Below, in pieces: positions 48,329 to 57,600 of a stretch of DNA of 64,000 bases. The notes under the pieces are model-generated. The model made no database searches, was not told the DNA's origin, and worked only from the letters and a program-made list of their open reading frames with translations. The translations under genes and the position numbers were made by a program. This DNA is from Streptomyces sp. NBC_00775 (GTDB taxonomy: Bacteria > Actinomycetota > Actinomycetes > Streptomycetales > Streptomycetaceae). Position 1 is the first letter of the stretch. Every line of letters begins with the position of its first letter. The stretch is from positions 3,038,001 through 3,102,000 of the forward strand of contig NZ_CP108938.1 of assembly GCF_036347135.1 (NCBI RefSeq). The letters are read 5' to 3'.

Positions 48329-48991
48329 ATGGGCTTCACGATCGGCAGCAGTCGGGGGATGCGCGAAATCCGGCCCGGCTCGCGGCGCCGCGGCCGCTCC
48401 TCGGAGTGCACCACCGTGGCCGAGTTCACCGGGCTGTGGGGCTGGGACGTGGTCCCGGGCGCCCGAGCCGCCGCCGGGGCGTGCTCGTGCGGCAAGGCCG
48501 GCTGCCCCACGCCGGGCGCGCATCCGCTGGAGTTCGCTCCGGCGATCCCGGCCGGCGCCACGCTCGACGACGTGACCGAGGCCTGGTCCGAGTTCCCGGG
48601 CGCCGCCGTGATGCTGCCGGTCGGCCGCGCCTTCGACGTGATCGAGGTCGCCGAGCCCGCCGGGCGCCGCGCGCTCGTCCGCCTCGAACGGATGGGGCTC
48701 CCCCTCGGACCGGTCACGGCCACACCGGACGGCCGCGCCCACTTCTTCGTCGCCCCCGGCTCCGCGGCCGAGCTCCCCGAGCTGCTCTACCGCATGGGCT
48801 GGGACGACGCCTCCCTCGACCTGCACGGCCTGGGCCCCGGTACGTATGTCACGGCCCCGCCCTCCGACCGGGGCGGCCTCGGCCCGGTCCGCTGGCTGCG
48901 CTCCCCCGCACTGGACTCGGCGACGAAGCCGCCGCAGGCACGGCTGCTGCTGGGCACGCTGGCGTACGTGGCGCATCGGTCACGGGCGTAA
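48329..48991 (+). CDS. primase-polymerase N-terminal-domain-like protein
   Basis: 220 residues. Contains CSCGKAGCPTPGAHPLEF, typical of the bifunctional DNA primase/polymerase N-terminal family, and VMLPVGRAFDVIEVAEPAG where catalytic Asp residues would normally lie, but only one (FDVIEV) is evident; activity is doubtful. GGAGGGGG precedes ATG 48329. Conserved next to nsdA and ftsY in Streptomyces. Function unknown. Confidence 0.82.
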   Translation: MGFTIGSSRGMREIRPGSRRRGRSSECTTVAEFTGLWGWDVVPGARAAAGACSCGKAGCPTPGAHPLEFAPAIPAGATLDDVTEAWSEFPGAAVMLPVGRAFDVIEVAEPAGRRALVRLERMGLPLGPVTATPDGRAHFFVAPGSAAELPELLYRMGWDDASLDLHGLGPGTYVTAPPSDRGGLGPVRWLRSPALDSATKPPQARLLLGTLAYVAHRSRA

Positions 48992-49017
48992 CCCGCACCG
49001 CGACGGGCCCGCATGAC

Positions 49018-49058
49018 GAAGCGCCCGCTCCCAACTGCACCTTGGGGGCGGGCGCTTC
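49018..49058. terminator. bidirectional terminator between convergent genes
   Basis: 16-bp stem with one wobble (49018-49033 with 49043-49058). A second, perfect 10-bp palindrome CACCTGCGAA-TG-TTCGCAGGTG follows at 49065-49086, closer to the ftsY stop. Confidence 0.8.
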
Positions 49059-49115
49059 TTCGACCACCTGCGAATGTTCGCAGGTGAGCACCTACTGTCT
49101 GTCTCTAGTAGCTGC

Positions 49116-50327
49116 TCACTCGCCGATAAGGGCGTCAACGAACGCCTCCGGCTCGAACGGCGCCAGATCGTCCGCGCCCTCGCCCAGACCCACCAGCTTG
49201 ACCGGTACGCCCAGCTCGCGCTGCACGGCGATGACGATGCCGCCCTTGGCGGTGCCGTCGAGCTTGGTCAGCACGATGCCGGTGATGTCGACGACCTCGG
49301 CGAAGACGCGCGCCTGGACCAGGCCGTTCTGGCCGGTGGTCGCGTCGAGTACGAGCAGGATCTCGTCCAGCGGCGCGTGCTTCTCGACGACGCGCTTGAC
49401 CTTGCCGAGCTCGTCCATGAGGCCGGTCTTGGTGTGGAGCCGGCCCGCGGTGTCGATGAGGACGACGTCGGCGCCCTCCTCGATGCCCTCCTTGACCGCG
49501 TCGAAGGCGATCGAGGCGGGGTCACCGCCCTCGGGGCCGCGCACGGTGCGGGCGCCCACGCGCTCGCCCCAGGTCTGCAGCTGGTCGGCGGCGGCGGCGC
49601 GGAAGGTGTCGGCGGCACCGAGCACCACGTTCTTGCCGTCGGCGACGAGCACGCGCGCGAGCTTGCCGGTGGTGGTGGTCTTGCCGGTGCCGTTGACACC
49701 GACGACCATCACGATGCCGGGAGTGTCGAGGGGCGAGTCGGTGTTGACCGCGCGGTCGAACTCGGGGACGAGGAGCTGGAGCAGCTCCTCGCGCAGCAGC
49801 GCGCGCAGTTCGTCGGGCGTCCGCGTGCCGAGCACCTTCACGCGCTCGCGCAGCCGCTCGACCAGCTCCTGGGTGGGCTGCACGCCCACGTCGGCGGTGA
49901 GGAGGGTGTCCTCGATCTCCTCCCAGGTGTCCTCGTCGAGGTGCTCGCGCGAGAGCAGCGTGAGCAGCCCCTTGCCGAGCGCGTTCTGTGAGCGGGAGAG
50001 ACGGGCGCGCAGGCGTACGAGGCGCCCGGCGGTCGGCTCCGGGATCTCGATCGCGGGAGCCTCGACAACAGGCTCGGGTTCCTCGACGGCGACCGGCGCG
50101 GCCGCCGAGCCCTCGGGGAGATCCACCTCCTCGATCGTGCGGCGCGGTTCGTCGCGAGGCGTCTCGGCCTCGTCGCCGACATGCGGCTCGGCCGGAGGGG
50201 CGGTGATGTCGGGGGCGGCGGGGGGCGGCGGGGGCAGCTGCTTCCGCTTGCGACTGCCGACGACGAGCCCGCCGAGCGCGCCGATCACGACCACGGCGAT
50301 GACTACAGCAAGGATGACGGTTTCCAT
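49116..50327 (-). CDS. ftsY: SRP receptor FtsY
   Basis: 403 residues. N-terminal membrane anchor METVILAVVIAVVVIGALGGLVVGS, acidic A domain (residues ~35-95), then NG domain: VVGVNGTGKTTTTGKLA, VVLGAADTFRAAAADQL, LIDTAGRLHTK, TKLDGTAKGG, GLGEGADDLAPF. Receives Ffh-ribosome complexes at the membrane. The fully hydrophobic N-terminal helix is typical of actinobacterial FtsY. Confidence 0.97.
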   Translation of the reverse strand: METVILAVVIAVVVIGALGGLVVGSRKRKQLPPPPPAAPDITAPPAEPHVGDEAETPRDEPRRTIEEVDLPEGSAAAPVAVEEPEPVVEAPAIEIPEPTAGRLVRLRARLSRSQNALGKGLLTLLSREHLDEDTWEEIEDTLLTADVGVQPTQELVERLRERVKVLGTRTPDELRALLREELLQLLVPEFDRAVNTDSPLDTPGIVMVVGVNGTGKTTTTGKLARVLVADGKNVVLGAADTFRAAAADQLQTWGERVGARTVRGPEGGDPASIAFDAVKEGIEEGADVVLIDTAGRLHTKTGLMDELGKVKRVVEKHAPLDEILLVLDATTGQNGLVQARVFAEVVDITGIVLTKLDGTAKGGIVIAVQRELGVPVKLVGLGEGADDLAPFEPEAFVDALIGE

Positions 50328-50489
50328 AACGCGTCCAGTATGCGTGACCTCGCGCCCGGCCGGTCGTCGTTCCGTGTGGGGCTGCTTGCCCCGCGGGCCG
50401 GGCTGGTCCACCGCCCGGCCACGCGTCGGCGGGAAGCCTTGAAGGCGGAGTCACAACGCTCCCCAGTATCGCTTCAGAGGGGTGCGCGC

Positions 50490-50530
50490 AGGGCGTGTCA
50501 CGGCCCATACCGTGGACCGTGACACGCCCT
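50490..50530. repeat. 14-bp inverted repeat at NCS1 permease start
   Basis: AGGGCGTGTCACGG (50490-50503) and CCGTGACACGCCCT (50517-50530), 13-nt spacer. It covers the probable GTG start at 50519, so it could be an operator or, in RNA, hide the start. Confidence 0.6.
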
Positions 50531-51868
50531 CGCCGCCGACATCAACGGTCGCTGACCATGGGCGCAGCCCTGGCCGTCTCCTACGGACTCAACTTCTGGC
50601 AGGCCTTGGCCGTCGGCCTCGCGGCGCCGATCCTGACGCACGGCCTGGTGGGTCTGGTCGGCATCGCGGGCAAGCGCGGCGGCGCGCCCGGCATGGCCCT
50701 GTCACGGGCCGTCTTCGGCCGGCGCGGGAATCTGCTGCCCGGCTCGCTGATCTGGATCGCGCGCTGGGGCTGGGAGACGATCAACGCGGTGACCGGCTCC
50801 TACGCGCTGCTCACCGTCCTCAGCATCCTCTTCGGCATCAAGAGCAACACGTTCCTGATCGTCGTGACGCTACTGCTCTTCGTCATCACGACCTTCGCGA
50901 TCTCGGGCCTCGGCATCAACGCCGTCCGAAAGTGCAACAAGTGGGCGTCGTGCCTCTTCGGCGGCTTCACCGTGCTCGTCCTCGGCCATCTGATCGTGGA
51001 CACGGACTGGGACAAGGTCTTCGGGCAGCCGGCGGGGCCGGTGTCCCTGATGATCACGGGCGCCGGGCTGATCGCGGCCGGCGGCATCAGCTGGGTGCCG
51101 TCGTCGCCGGACTTCACGCGCTACCTCCCGCGTACGGCGTCGTCCGCGGCGATCGTACGCAACTCCGTCGGCGGCGCCGGCATCGTCGTACTCCCCATGG
51201 TTCTGATGGGCGCCGTCATGGCGGTCTCCACGCCGGACCTGGCCTCGGCCGCCGACCCAGTCTCCTTCCTCGGCGAGATCCTGCCGCTGTGGATCGCGGT
51301 GCCGTATCTGCTCATCGCCCTGGTCGGCATGCTGCTGATCAACGCCATGTCGATGTACTCGGCGGGCTTCACCGCGCAGACACTCGGCTTCAAAGTGCCG
51401 CGGCACTGGGCCGTTTCGGTGAACGCCGTGATCTCGCTGGTCTTCGGCGGCGTGCTGATGCTGGCCGCGACCAGCTTCATGGGCTCGTTCATCGCCTTCC
51501 TGTCGCTGCTCGCCGTCGCTTTCTCGGCCTGGGTCGGCGTCTTCGGCGCGGACATGCTGCGCCGTGAGGAGTACGACGCCGGGGCCCTGCTCGACACCAC
51601 GCCCACCAGCGCCTACTGGTACCGGGGCGGCTTCAGCCCCGCCGCGGTCGCCGCCTGGGCGGCCGGGCTCGGCTCGGGGCTGCTGTTCACCACCTCCGAC
51701 TGGTTCACCGGACCGCTGGCGGCGGGCAACCCCATCGGCGAGTACGGCCTCGGCTGGGTGGCGACGATCGTGGTCTCCTTCCTGCTGTACGCCGTTCTGC
51801 CGAAGCCCGCGGTGGTCGCACCCGAGCGGCCCGAGCCCGTCAAAGAGTCCCCCGCTATGGCTGTCTGA
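50519..51868 (+). CDS. NCS1-family nucleobase permease, short N-terminus
   Basis: About 449 residues from GTG 50519 (alternatives: GTG 50495, ATG 50558). NCS1 features: GLNFWQALAVG, GIAGKRGGAPGMALSRAVFGRRGN, RWGWETINAVTG and SSPDFTRYLP; about 11 membrane helices remain. The usual ~50-60 residues before the first helix, with the W-GAN-S motif, are missing. TACCGT ends five bases before GTG 50519, suggesting leaderless expression of the short form. Substrate could be cytosine, purine, allantoin or similar; not decidable. Confidence 0.78.
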   Translation: MTRPRRRHQRSLTMGAALAVSYGLNFWQALAVGLAAPILTHGLVGLVGIAGKRGGAPGMALSRAVFGRRGNLLPGSLIWIARWGWETINAVTGSYALLTVLSILFGIKSNTFLIVVTLLLFVITTFAISGLGINAVRKCNKWASCLFGGFTVLVLGHLIVDTDWDKVFGQPAGPVSLMITGAGLIAAGGISWVPSSPDFTRYLPRTASSAAIVRNSVGGAGIVVLPMVLMGAVMAVSTPDLASAADPVSFLGEILPLWIAVPYLLIALVGMLLINAMSMYSAGFTAQTLGFKVPRHWAVSVNAVISLVFGGVLMLAATSFMGSFIAFLSLLAVAFSAWVGVFGADMLRREEYDAGALLDTTPTSAYWYRGGFSPAAVAAWAAGLGSGLLFTTSDWFTGPLAAGNPIGEYGLGWVATIVVSFLLYAVLPKPAVVAPERPEPVKESPAMAV

Positions 51869-51915
51869 CGCACCGTCAGCTACCGTCCCCCTCCACACAC
51901 GAAGGGGGGCTCCCC

Positions 51916-52905
51916 ATGCCCGTAACGGTCGTACGCTTCAACCTCGTTGACCCCGACGCCACCCCCGCGTCGCTGAGTGCCCGCTACAAGGCGGCCGTTG
52001 AGATGGCCGCGTACGCCGACGACCGCTCCCTCACCACCGTGCAGACCGAGGAGCACCACGGCGTCGCCAACAACTGGCTGCCCTCGCCGTTCGCGTTCGC
52101 GGGCGCGGTCTTCGGGGCGACCCGGCACATCGCGGTCACCGTCTCGGCGGTCATCGGCCCGCTGCACGATCCGCTGCGTCTCGCCGAGGACATCGCCGTA
52201 CTCGATCTGCTCAGCGGCGGACGGCTGGTGACGGTGGCCGGAATCGGCTACCGGCCCGAGGAGTACGCCCTCTTCGACGTGGACTGGAAGCGGCGCGGCA
52301 GGCTCCAGGACGAGCTTCTGGAGACGGTGCTGAAGGCGTGGACCGGCGAGGAGTTCACCTATCGGGGCCGTACGGTCCGGGTCACGCCGCGCCCGTTCTC
52401 GGACCCGCACCCTCTGCTGCTGGTCGGCGGTTCGTCCAAGGCCGCGGCCCGGCGCGCCGCCCGGCTCGGGCTGCCGTTCTTCCCGAGCGCGCACCTCCCG
52501 GAGCTGGAGGCGTACTACAAGGAGCGGCTCATCGAGTACGGCACCGAGGGCTGGACCATGATGCCCGCCGCCGAGACCCCGCTGCTGCACATCGCCGAGG
52601 ACCCGGATCGGGCGTGGGCCGAGTACGGCAAGCACTTCCTGCACGAGGCACGGACGTACGCCTCCTGGCAGTCCGGTGACATCCGCTCGGCGGTGAAGTC
52701 GGCGGCCACGACGGTGGAGGAGCTGCGCGCCGAGGGCGTCTACCGGATCCTCACGCCCGACGCGTGCGTGGCGCAGGGCCTGGACAACTACGTGCTGCAT
52801 CCGCTGTCCGGTGGGATGCCGGTCGACGAGGGCTGGCGCAGCCTGCACCTGTTCTGCGAAAACGTACTGCCCCGGCTCAACGACTCCGAGAATCTCGGAG
52901 GCTGA
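51916..52905 (+). CDS. LLM-class flavin-dependent oxidoreductase
   Basis: 329 residues, luciferase-like monooxygenase fold: YADDRSLTTVQTEEHHGV, APFAF-like SPFAFAGAVFGATRHIAVTVSAV, LAEDIAVLDLLSGGRL and LLVGGSSKAAARRAARLGLPFFPSAHLP. Most like FMN/F420-dependent oxidoreductases of unknown substrate. 47 bp after the permease and probably cotranscribed with it. Confidence 0.9.
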   Translation: MPVTVVRFNLVDPDATPASLSARYKAAVEMAAYADDRSLTTVQTEEHHGVANNWLPSPFAFAGAVFGATRHIAVTVSAVIGPLHDPLRLAEDIAVLDLLSGGRLVTVAGIGYRPEEYALFDVDWKRRGRLQDELLETVLKAWTGEEFTYRGRTVRVTPRPFSDPHPLLLVGGSSKAAARRAARLGLPFFPSAHLPELEAYYKERLIEYGTEGWTMMPAAETPLLHIAEDPDRAWAEYGKHFLHEARTYASWQSGDIRSAVKSAATTVEELRAEGVYRILTPDACVAQGLDNYVLHPLSGGMPVDEGWRSLHLFCENVLPRLNDSENLGG

Positions 52906-52920
52906 GCCGGGGCGGTACGT
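52862..52920. terminator. long hairpin across the LLM gene stop codon
   Basis: ACGTAC...GCCCCGGCTCA pairs with TGAGCCGGGGC...GTACGT, with inner CTCCGAGA/ATCTCGGAG. It includes the last 15 codons of the gene. A smaller CTCCCCG/CGGGGAG hairpin at 52964-52982 serves the convergent glcP side. Confidence 0.7.
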
Positions 52921-53008
52921 CTCTTACGAGTACGAGGAGAGGGGCAGCGGGGACTTGGCCCTTCTCCCCGCGTTTCGGGGAGCCTTGTCTGCGGGCTCCG
53001 GAGCGGGA

Positions 53009-54427
53009 CTAGCCCATCTCCTCCAGGGCCTTGCCCTTGGTCTCCTTCACGAACTTGAGCACGAAGGGGATGGAGAGCGCGGCGAAGATCGTGTAGATCA
53101 CGTAGGTCGCGGAGAGGTTCCAGTCGGCCAGCGACGGGAAGCTCGCGGTGATGGCCCAGTTGGCGATCCACTGCGCGGAGGCGGCGACGCCCAGCGCGGC
53201 GGCGCGGATCTTGTTCGGGAACATCTCGCCGAGGAAGACCCAGACCACGACGCCCCAGGAGAGGGCGAAGAAGAGGACGAACACGTGGGCGGCGATCAGG
53301 GCGACCCAGCCCTGGGTCGCCGGCAGCTTGCCGTCCACCAGGTCGAAGGAGAAGGCCCAGGCCTCGAGGCCGAGACCGATGACCATGCCGACGGAGCCGA
53401 TGAGCGCGAGCGGCTTACGGCCGATCCGGTCCACGAAGATCATGGCGATCACGGTGCCGATGATGTTGATGATCGACGTGGTGAACGAGTACAGGAACGA
53501 GTCCGTCGGGTCGACGCCGACCGACTGCCACAGCGTCGAGGAGTAGTAGAACGCGACGTTGATGCCGACGAACTGCTGGAAGACCGAGAGGCCGATACCG
53601 ACCCAGACGATCGGCTTGAAGAAGAAGCTGCCGCCGAGCAGGTCCTTGAAGGTCGACTTGTGCTCGCTCTTCATGGCGTGCTCGATCTCGACGACGCGGG
53701 CGTCCAGGTCGACCTTCTCGCCCTCGACCTCCTTGAGCACCTCTCGGGCGCGCTCGTCCTTGCCCACGGAGATCAGGAAGCGCGGCGACTCGGGGATCGC
53801 GAAGGAGAGCAGACCGTAGAGGACGGCCGGGACGACCATGACACCGAGCATGACCTGCCAGGCTTCGAGACCCATGACGTCGCCGCGCTGGTCGCCGCCG
53901 GCTGCGTTCAGGATGCCCCAGTTGACCAGCTGCGAGATGGCGATGCCGACGACGATCGCGGCCTGCTGGAAGGAGCCGAGACGACCGCGGTAGGCGGCCG
54001 GGGAGACCTCGGCGATGTAGGCGGGGCCGATGACGGAGGCCATGCCGATGGCGAAACCGCCGACGATGCGCCAGAAGGCGAGGTCCCACAGCGCGAAGGG
54101 CAGCGCGGAACCGACGGCGCTGATCGTGAACAGGACAGAGGAGATCTGCATGCAGCGGATACGGCCGATGCGGTCGGCTATGCGGCCCGCGGTCGCCGCG
54201 CCGATGGCGCAGCCGATCAGCGCGATGGCGATGACCTGCGCCAGCGCCGCCGAGCCGATGTCGTAGCGGCTGCGGATCGCTTCGACGGCGCCGTTGATCA
54301 CGGCACTGTCGTAACCGAAGAGGAAGCCGCCCATCGCGGCCGCCGCCGCGATGAAGATGACATGCCCGAGATGTTCGGGGTGAGCCGTCCTGGCTCCTGA
54401 ATTGGGTGCCTGCGCGGTGCTGGTCAC
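53009..54427 (-). CDS. glcP: glucose permease, MFS sugar porter
   Basis: 472 residues, 12 membrane helices. Sugar-porter motifs: GFLFGYDSAVINGAVEAI, RIADRIGRIR, PESPRFLIS, QQFVGINVAFYYS, VDRIGRKPL and the C-terminal KETKGKALEEM. GTG 54427 has GAGGAG upstream. Location between ftsY and smc equals glcP of S. coelicolor, the main glucose importer needed for glucose repression. Its upstream region is AT-rich with a LacI-type palindrome. Confidence 0.92.
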   Translation of the reverse strand: MTSTAQAPNSGARTAHPEHLGHVIFIAAAAAMGGFLFGYDSAVINGAVEAIRSRYDIGSAALAQVIAIALIGCAIGAATAGRIADRIGRIRCMQISSVLFTISAVGSALPFALWDLAFWRIVGGFAIGMASVIGPAYIAEVSPAAYRGRLGSFQQAAIVVGIAISQLVNWGILNAAGGDQRGDVMGLEAWQVMLGVMVVPAVLYGLLSFAIPESPRFLISVGKDERAREVLKEVEGEKVDLDARVVEIEHAMKSEHKSTFKDLLGGSFFFKPIVWVGIGLSVFQQFVGINVAFYYSSTLWQSVGVDPTDSFLYSFTTSIINIIGTVIAMIFVDRIGRKPLALIGSVGMVIGLGLEAWAFSFDLVDGKLPATQGWVALIAAHVFVLFFALSWGVVVWVFLGEMFPNKIRAAALGVAASAQWIANWAITASFPSLADWNLSATYVIYTIFAALSIPFVLKFVKETKGKALEEMG

Positions 54428-54537
54428 GTGTAACTCCTCGGGCCACCGGCCTCGCTGCCGGGGGTGTGGGGGGCAAGCCCTTCAGGACTGGTTCAAGTGG
54501 CGCACACCAACGCGCCACCCACCACCTGAAGGTAAAA

Positions 54538-54577
54538 GCAACGTTGCAGAGACTATGCCTTCAAGTTTCGAAGTCAA
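54538..54577 (-). promoter_or_regulatory. glcP promoter with LacI-type palindrome
   Basis: Minus strand: -35 TTGACT (54577-54572), 16-nt spacer, -10 TAGTCT (54555-54550), and the perfect palindrome GCAACGTTGC (54547-54538) where transcription should start. The central CG with CAACGTTG is typical of LacI/GalR-family operators. A second copy of GTTGACTTC lies at 54642-54634. Confidence 0.6.
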
Positions 54578-54680
54578 CAGTTCGCTTGCTATGAATTTTG
54601 GGCACAGTGCCGCTAGCCCTGTGTTCATTACTTGAAGTCAACGAGAAGCCCAGGTCATGACCGGTGTGGGCTACACGTAT

Positions 54681-57600
54681 CTAGCGGAGCCGCTGACTGA
54701 TGACCTTCGACACACCGTCGCCCTGCATGGAGACGCCGTACAACGCGTCGGCGACCTCCATCGTGCGCTTCTGGTGCGTGATCACGATCAGCTGCGAGGC
54801 CTCCTGGAGCTCCTGCATGATCCGGATCAGCCGCTGAAGGTTGGTGTCGTCGAGCGCGGCCTCGACCTCGTCCATCACATAGAACGGGCTGGGCCGCGCC
54901 TTGAAGATGGACACAAGGAGCGCGACGGCGGTGAGGGACCTCTCCCCGCCGGAGAGCAGGGACAGGCGCTTGACCTTCTTGCCCGGAGGCCGGGCCTCGA
55001 CGTCCACACCCGTGGTGAGCATGTTGTCGGGATCGGTCAGAATCAGCCGCCCCTCCCCGCCCGGGAACAGCCGGCTGAAGACCCCCTCGAACTGCCGGGC
55101 CGTGTCCCGGTACGCCTCGGTGAAGACCTGTTCGACGCGCTCGTCGACCTCCTTCACCACCTGAAGCAGGTCGGCGCGCGTCTTCTTGAGGTCCTCCAGC
55201 TGCTCGCTGAGGAACTTGTGGCGCTCCTCCAGCGCGGCGAACTCCTCCAGCGCGAGCGGGTTGACCTTGCCGAGCTGCTGATACGCCCGTTCGGCTGACT
55301 TGAGCCGCTTCTCCTGCTCGGCGCGGTGGAACGGCCGGGGCTGGTTGCGCGGGTGCTCCGGGTCCTCGGGGAGTTCCTCGCCCTCGGCGGGGAGCGACGG
55401 CGGCACGAGCTGGTCGGGGCCGTAGTCGGCGACGAGCCCCGCCGGTTCGACACCGAGCTCCTCCAGCGCCTTCGACTCCAGCTGCTCGATGCGCATCCGC
55501 TTCTCGGCTCCGAGTACCTCGCCGCGGTGCACCGAGTCCGTGAGCTTGTCGAGCTCCGCCTTGAGGTCGCGGCCTTCGTTGCGGGCGGCGACGAGGTCCT
55601 GCTCCCTGCGGGCCTTGGCGCTGTCGGCGGCGGCCCGCTCCTCCTCGGCCCGGGTCAGCGAGACCTCGACATGCGCGAGCAGCTGGCGGGCGCCGGAGGC
55701 GACGGCCTCGGCGACCGCCGCTTCGTGCCGCAGCCGGGCCCGCCGCTGCTCGGCACGCGCGCGTGCCTCACGTTCCGCCCGTGCGGCCCGGTCGAGTCCG
55801 TCGGCCCGCCCGGCGAGTCCCTTGACCCGCTCCTCGTGCGTACGCACCTGGAGCCGGGCCTCCATCTCGGTCTGCCGTGCGTTGGCGCCGTCGGCGGCGA
55901 GCCGGTCGCGCACGGAGGTGTCGGGCTCCTCCTCGACGGGCATCTCCTCGGCCACGGCGAGCCGCTCGGCCAGCTCCTCGGCCTCCTCGACGGCCTGGTC
56001 GAGCGCCTCCTGCGCCCGCGCGGCGGCGGCCGTGCTCCGCTCGGCCTCTCCGGCAGCCCCCCGCGCCTGCCCGGCCAGCCGCCCGAGCTGCTGCGCCACG
56101 GACGACTTCTCCCGCTCGGCGGCCCGCCGCCGCTCGCCCAACTCCTCGACGAGCGCGGCACGTTCCCCGCGCAGTTCGGTGGCGAGGTGCTGAGCCTCGG
56201 TCAACTCCTCACACCGTACGGCGAGCTCTTCGAGCTCGGCCGCCGCCTCGTCCACGGACGCCTGCACTTCGAGCAGACTGGGCGCCCCGGCCGACCCACC
56301 GTGCGCGAAGTGCGCGCCGAGCAGGTCTCCCTCGGCGGTGACTGCGGTGAGTTCGGGCCGCGCATAGACGAGATCCTCGGCGTCTTCGAGGGTGCCCACG
56401 ACGACGATGCCGCGCAGCAGTCGCCGTACGGCGGGCATGAGCTCGGCGGGGCCTCGGACGAGGTCGGCGGCGTGCGGGGGGCCGTCGTGGCGGGCTTGAC
56501 GGGGTACGGCGCTAGTGGGGGCGTGCGCTTCTGCGCGTGTGCCCTGGCGTGCGTCGCCGGTGGGGGCGTGCGCTTCCACGTCGGCGCCTGCGCGTGTGTC
56601 GTTGGAGGGGGCATATGCATCCGCGCCTACGTCACTGGGGGCGCCGTACGGGTTCGCGCCCGCGCCCGCGTGCGCGTCCCCCGAGGCGGCGTTCGCTTCC
56701 ACGCCCGCGCCCGCGCGCACGTCGCTGGTGGGGGCGTACGCATCCCTTCCGGCGCCGTCCGCCCTGCCAGGGCGCGCTTCCTGGTCCCGCTCCTCCGGCG
56801 CCCCCGCCAACAACAGTGCCGCGCGTCCCGCGTCCTGCTTGCGCAGAAGGCGGATGGCGTCGGCCGCCGAGGCGGGGGTGGTGACCGCGATGGCGTCGGC
56901 AGCCGCACCGAACGCGGCGGCCAGGGCGACCTCGAAGCCGGGGGTGACGGAGAGCAGTTCGGCCGCGGGACCCAGCAGCCCCGACAGCCGGTCCTTCGCG
57001 CCCAGCAGCGCTCCCGTGCCGTCCTTGCGGCGCAGCCCGAGGGCGAGAGCCTCGTGGCGGGCCTGGGTGGCGGCGCGTCTGCGTTCCGCCGCCGTGGCCG
57101 CCTCGCGGGCCGCCGTCAGGGCGGACTCGGCGTCGGACAGCGCCCGCTTGGCCGCCTCGTGCTGCTCGGTCAGCTCCGCATCGCCCGCGTCGAGGCCGTC
57201 GACCTCGGCCTTCAACTGCTCGTACTCCTCCTGGGCCGCGACCGCCCGCTCCTGCGCCTCGTCACGGGCGGAGGCGAGCCGGTCGATCTCGGCCTGCGCG
57301 GATGCGGCGCGCGAACGGGCGGCGTTGACCTGGCCGTTGAGGCGGGCGAGGCCCTCGCGGCGGTCGGCGATGGCGCGGGCCACGTCCTTGAGGCGACGCT
57401 CCTCGACGGCGAGCTCCCGCTCCAGTTCGGCGCGGTGCGCGACGGTGTCCTCCAGAGCGTGCTCGGCCGCCTCCAGGGCCGCTTCGAGCTCGGCCTCCTG
57501 CTCCCGGATCCGCGCGGCCTCGCGCTCCATGTCCTCGGGCTCACGTCCGCGCCGTTCCTCGGCGGGCACGGAGGTGGCGCTCTTCACGCGCGCGTCGGCC

